Source: Callaeas wilsoni (taxonomy: Eukaryota > Chordata > Aves > Passeriformes > Callaeidae). From it: a stretch of 64,000 nucleotides of DNA. Positions 62,129 through 64,000 of this stretch are shown here, piece by piece. Every line of letters starts with the position of its first letter. Within the stretch, counting starts at the first letter, position 1. The stretch is from contig VWPU01004584.1 of assembly GCA_013398955.1 (NCBI GenBank), positions 186,001 through 250,000 on the forward strand, read 5' to 3'. Below the pieces are notes generated by a model, which worked only from the letters and a program-made list of their open reading frames with translations, made no database searches and was not told the origin of the DNA. Both the position numbers and the translations under genes were made by a program.

Positions 62129-64000
62129 AATTAAAACAAAGCGTGTTTTGAAAGGAGCAATTTTATTCATCCCAGCTATTTGTGCTAAAATAAGATTTAC
62201 TATAGCATAATGATTTACAAAAATCATGTTTATCTTTAACATTTAAAATTTATTCATACCTTATACAGAAATAGGTTGTGTTTATACCACAAACACTAAA
62301 ATTGTTTGGAATTTCAGGTTAGTGTGGAGTGAATCTGACTTCTTGGTGAGAGGTCTCTGACACTGTTATTGAAAGTAGTGTGTGAACTTCTGATAACTTT
62401 TCCAATAGAATATAACACTTGGCTTTTGACCCAGAAGTGCCAAAGTGATTCTGATTTCCTAAAAGAAATTCTTTCTTCACAGACTGTACTGCCATAATTC
62501 AGATCACTGGCAGTTTTCAAGTAGGAGCATTTGAACAGAAGTGACTGTTGAAGAGAGGAGACCAAAATGGTAGTTGGTACTGGTTTGTTCCTTTCAAGTG
62601 GAGTAAGGACACATCTGTGAACTCCACATCTGTATCTCTGCCTGCTGCAGGAGTCCTGAACTTCCTGCAACTACATAGGAGATACAAATACTTTTATTCC
62701 CTGCATGAACTGCTGCCTAGAATCTGTACCTTAAATAGAATGAACCACCTTGACATTGTTAGATCAATTCTAATAGCGTTCTAGTCAACCTACTGTCATT
62801 CACTGTCATTGCTTATTGTCACATTTTCCTGGTGAAATAAAAATCTTAATATCTTGGGTTGCAATAGATTGAAATACATACGGTTACCATAATTTATACG
62901 TATTTGTCATCTTATGAGCACAGTGCATGTGAAGTTTTTTGCTACCTTGGATGGTGGGAATCACTAATCTAGCACATAGAATGCTTCACAGCTCTTGGAG
63001 AGGACAGGTCCGATTCAGTGATACATAAAAGGCTTTGAGGGCTCTTTAGCACCTGTATATGGTCAATTCGATGTAATGTAAAAAACAGAAAAAACATTAT
63101 TGTCTCCAAATGACTTTAGTAGTTTAAAATGTTTAAAATAATTACTTCCTAAAATACTGTTCTAAAATTTCTTTCATCCAGCTGGGAGTAATTGTCTTTT
63201 TCCTTGCACTACCTCAGCCTAAGTAAGAATAACTGCCACTGAACTTGTCAATCTTATGCTAGAGTAAAAGTGGCATAATAAACGTAAATATCTTTCCAGA
63301 AAAGCGTTGATCCAGAGCCAGTCCAGTGGAAGCACTATCGGATTTCAAAAAAAATAATGCATAGATGATCTATACACCCAGCAGTTTGGCTATTTTCTAA
63401 TGAATTATTTTCTGTGCAATAAATGCTGTCACTTATCACAGGCCTGAAACAATCCCATAAAAATGGCATTAAGAAAACCTTAATACATGACAATCTGTAC
63501 AATGGCATTATGGCAGGCAACAAATGAAAAAAATTTTCTCAATATGTGGCAGCTACTCGCCTTACTGAACAAAAAGATAACTGTCACCGAATTACTCAGC
63601 CCTCCTTTCACTTTGATGCAAAGCGTGTCTCTTGGTTGCTTTTGTTTCTTTCTACCATATGGGTAGAAAGTAAACTGTACTTTCTTGATCTTCTTTCTGC
63701 TTAATATCTGAAAACCTCAGCCTACACAGGAATAATTTTTCTCCAGCATTCCAAGGAAAGAATCTTCTTGCTGCCAAGATCTGTTTAATTGATATACACC
63801 TTTAGAAAACAATGGCAATGCTTCCTAAAGTGATTTATTCTAAGATTATGATAATAGCCAGTCTGGTAATACTTCCCTATGGGTAAGACTAACACCGAAC
63901 AGCCACAACATTGGAAATCTGATGACTGACATGACCTCTCAGCAGTTCATTGATAGTGAAAACCACTAGTCTAGCTGAGAAAACAATGCTGTACAGCTCT
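62129..64000. other. AT-rich unique DNA, no gene seen
   Basis: No gene or interspersed repeat is recognised to the end of the window. A pair of overlapping opposite-strand frames at 62.3-62.8 kb (118 and 78 codons) shows no recognisable domain. Confidence 0.55.

Overview
The window looks like nuclear DNA from a bird, most likely a neoavian and possibly a passerine. Three things point there. CR1 LINE fragments end in the avian 3' tail built from repeats of the ATTCTATG type. Two or three LTRs belong to avian endogenous retrovirus families that I recognise. The background is AT-rich and otherwise repeat-poor, as in an avian macrochromosomal gene desert or a very long intron. No bacterial, plasmid or phage features are present. 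I could not support any host protein-coding exon, tRNA, rRNA or CRISPR array. The open frames are short (longest 183 codons); the longest ones lie antisense to repeats or fall within what chance predicts for AT-rich DNA of this length. Layout: 1-12.9 kb is mostly unique AT-rich DNA with one ancient MIR/CORE-SINE-like relic near 4.0 kb. At 13-15.6 kb there is a faint CR1 trace and then a degraded plus-strand CR1 reverse-transcriptase piece that stops at an A-rich tract. At 18.3-19.3 kb a minus-strand CR1 ORF1 (SGNH-esterase) relic carries a perfect three-copy 48-bp minisatellite. At 23.4-24.46 kb there is a complete solo LTR with matching 5-bp target-site duplications. At 26.3-27.5 kb there is a minus-strand CR1. 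At 33.1-33.5 kb there is the 3' part of another LTR. At 38.75-38.96 kb there is a short plus-strand CR1 3' end, followed at 39.19-39.80 kb by a second complete solo LTR with matching target-site duplications. At 44.84-45.84 kb there is the best-preserved CR1 (minus). At 60.98-62.13 kb there is an older CR1 (minus). The rest is unique AT-rich DNA with short simple repeats and a few homeodomain-motif clusters that could be conserved non-coding elements. The elements do not form a functional system. The CR1 pieces are truncated and frameshifted, and both complete LTRs are solo, so no internal retroviral genes remain. I looked for a novel system and did not find one. The observations most worth checking are the perfect minisatellite inside the CR1 relic, the datable solo LTRs, and the possible developmental enhancers at 34.2-34.5 kb and 47.6-47.8 kb.
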